A stretch of 7,616 nt of DNA from assembly GCA_938021685.1 (NCBI GenBank), contig CALIFM010000154.1, positions 1 through 7,616 of the forward strand, in the 5' to 3' direction. Both the position numbers and the translations under genes were made by a program. Shown piece by piece: positions 6,892 to 7,616 of the stretch. This DNA comes from an uncultured Gammaproteobacteria bacterium (lineage in GTDB: Bacteria > Pseudomonadota > Gammaproteobacteria > Arenicellales > Poriferihabitantaceae). A model generated the notes under the pieces. The model was not told the origin of the DNA, ran no database searches, and saw nothing but the letters and a program-made list of their open reading frames with translations. Each line of letters opens with the position of its first letter. Positions within the stretch are counted from its first letter, which is position 1.

Positions 6892-7368
6892 ATGGCGACT
6901 AATCGACCCAGCGCTGTAGCGACTACCGTACCGGATGGGTGCGTTACCGTTGTTAATCACAGTGGTGTAACGCACTACGAAGGCGGCAAAGAAGCGGTCA
7001 TGGATCGTGAGCACATTCGACTGTGCACCGATCCGATCGTTGTTGTTGACCAAGGTGGTGACGGTATTAAATGGTCCGGCACATTGCCATCGGGTGAAGG
7101 GTTGCTGGTTAATGAATACCCTGATGGAAAAACCAGTGTATCGGTTAAGACGTGTGAATGTTTCAAGATGATCATTGGCACTGAAGAGATGCCGTTACCT
7201 GAAAAGCCACCTGCCGACAATCCTGCAAAAGAAAATGCGCCGTGCTTGTATCAGGCGGGCGAACACACTGTGCCGACCTATGTGGCTGGATGCCCTGTGA
7301 CTGGCGTAATGATCATTAACTGCAACGATGCCGCCCTAGCATACGAGCTTAATTTCTCAGGCTGCTAA
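6892..7368 (+). CDS. Cys-rich 158-residue protein of unknown function, downstream of capsid gene
   Basis: I do not recognise this protein. It appears to have two parts. Residues 1-100 look beta-rich (VPDGCVTVVNHSGVTHYEGG, then IVVVDQGGDGIKWSGTLPSG and TSVSVKTCECFKMIIG). Residues 101-117 form a Pro-rich linker, followed by a short C-terminal part with APCLYQ, AGCPVTGVMIINCND and a terminal Cys. The eight cysteines are 17, 45, 88, 90, 118, 134, 144 and 158. There is no signal peptide or membrane segment. The start has the strongest ribosome binding site in the window, 11 bases after the capsid stop, so it may be abundant. By order it could be a head decoration, head-completion (FI-like) or head-tail joining protein, but no sequence motif decides between these. 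Confidence 0.85.
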   Translation: MATNRPSAVATTVPDGCVTVVNHSGVTHYEGGKEAVMDREHIRLCTDPIVVVDQGGDGIKWSGTLPSGEGLLVNEYPDGKTSVSVKTCECFKMIIGTEEMPLPEKPPADNPAKENAPCLYQAGEHTVPTYVAGCPVTGVMIINCNDAALAYELNFSGC

Positions 7369-7370
7369 AT

Positions 7371-7616
7371 ATGTCTTATCCAAAGCCCGGTCAGGGTGCT
7401 GAATGGAAGGTTAAGAAGCCCGAATCAGAACCTTGCAACCCTTGCCCGATGCAGTGCAATGCTGGCTGCAATATGTGCACAACCAATCAAATGCCGAAAG
7501 GCATGGCAAGGGGATACGAGCCGCCAACGCCGTATCACGTTCCGATGCCCAAAGCTGATCCCGAAATCATAGCAGCGGTTCATCAAGTGCTTCAGGGGTT
7601 ATGCCCTTTTATCACC
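7371..7616 (+). CDS. Protein with N-terminal cysteine cluster, function unknown (3' end missing)
   Basis: An ATG at 7371, 2 bases after the previous stop, opens a frame that stays open for 82 codons to the right edge. The product begins MSYPKPGQGAEWKVKK and then has a compact cluster at residues 22-36 with spacing C-X2-C-X3-C-X3-C-X2-C. A Pro-rich stretch (YEPPTPYHVPMPK) follows, then a probable helix (DPEIIAAVHQVLQGL) and another Cys at residue 78. The cluster could bind zinc or an iron-sulfur centre or form disulfides; it matches no ferredoxin or zinc-finger pattern that I can name. The ribosome binding site is weak (AGG at 7359-7361), so coupling to the upstream gene is likely. Position suggests another head or head-tail protein. 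It is too incomplete to classify. Confidence 0.7.
   Translation, partial: MSYPKPGQGAEWKVKKPESEPCNPCPMQCNAGCNMCTTNQMPKGMARGYEPPTPYHVPMPKADPEIIAAVHQVLQGLCPFIT

Overview
The window is a single-strand, tightly packed late-gene segment of a tailed phage or prophage. It covers most of a lambda-type DNA packaging and head-assembly module. All real genes are on the + strand, overlap by a few bases or sit within about 30 bases of each other, and leave no intergenic stretch over 30 bases. No promoter, terminator, tRNA, insertion sequence or CRISPR array is visible. Base composition is moderate (about mid-40s % GC by eye). The host cannot be named from the sequence; a Gram-negative gammaproteobacterium is plausible because the homologous system is the lambda family, but that is inference.

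Layout, left to right: (1) the C-terminal part of a GpA-family terminase large subunit, cut by the left edge (1-1515); (2) an unrecognised cysteine-rich protein starting at TTG (1512-2108), in the place lambda uses for its small connector gpW; (3) a lambda gpB-type portal (2108-3859); (4) a ClpP/S49-type prohead protease fused to an Ala/Pro-rich scaffold-like C-terminal region (3863-5065), with a possible internal start at 4529 that would make a separate scaffold as lambda C/Nu3 do; (5) an unrecognised Cys-rich protein (5094-5666) where lambda has decoration protein D; (6) a gpE-family major capsid protein (5672-6880); (7) an unrecognised Cys-rich 158-residue protein (6892-7368); (8) the start of a gene with a dense cysteine cluster, cut by the right edge (7371-7616).

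Together these build a procapsid (portal, scaffold/protease, capsid protein, probable accessory head proteins) and fill it with DNA (terminase). The order is canonical, so the module itself is not new. The unusual signal is cysteine. The accessory proteins carry about 5-7% Cys, the capsid protein has 15 in 402 residues, and Cys-X-Cys pairs recur in the terminase, portal, protease (twice), capsid protein and the 158-residue protein. Several of these pairs touch catalytic residues. This suggests a virion stabilised or regulated by disulfides or metal, which is inference and needs testing.
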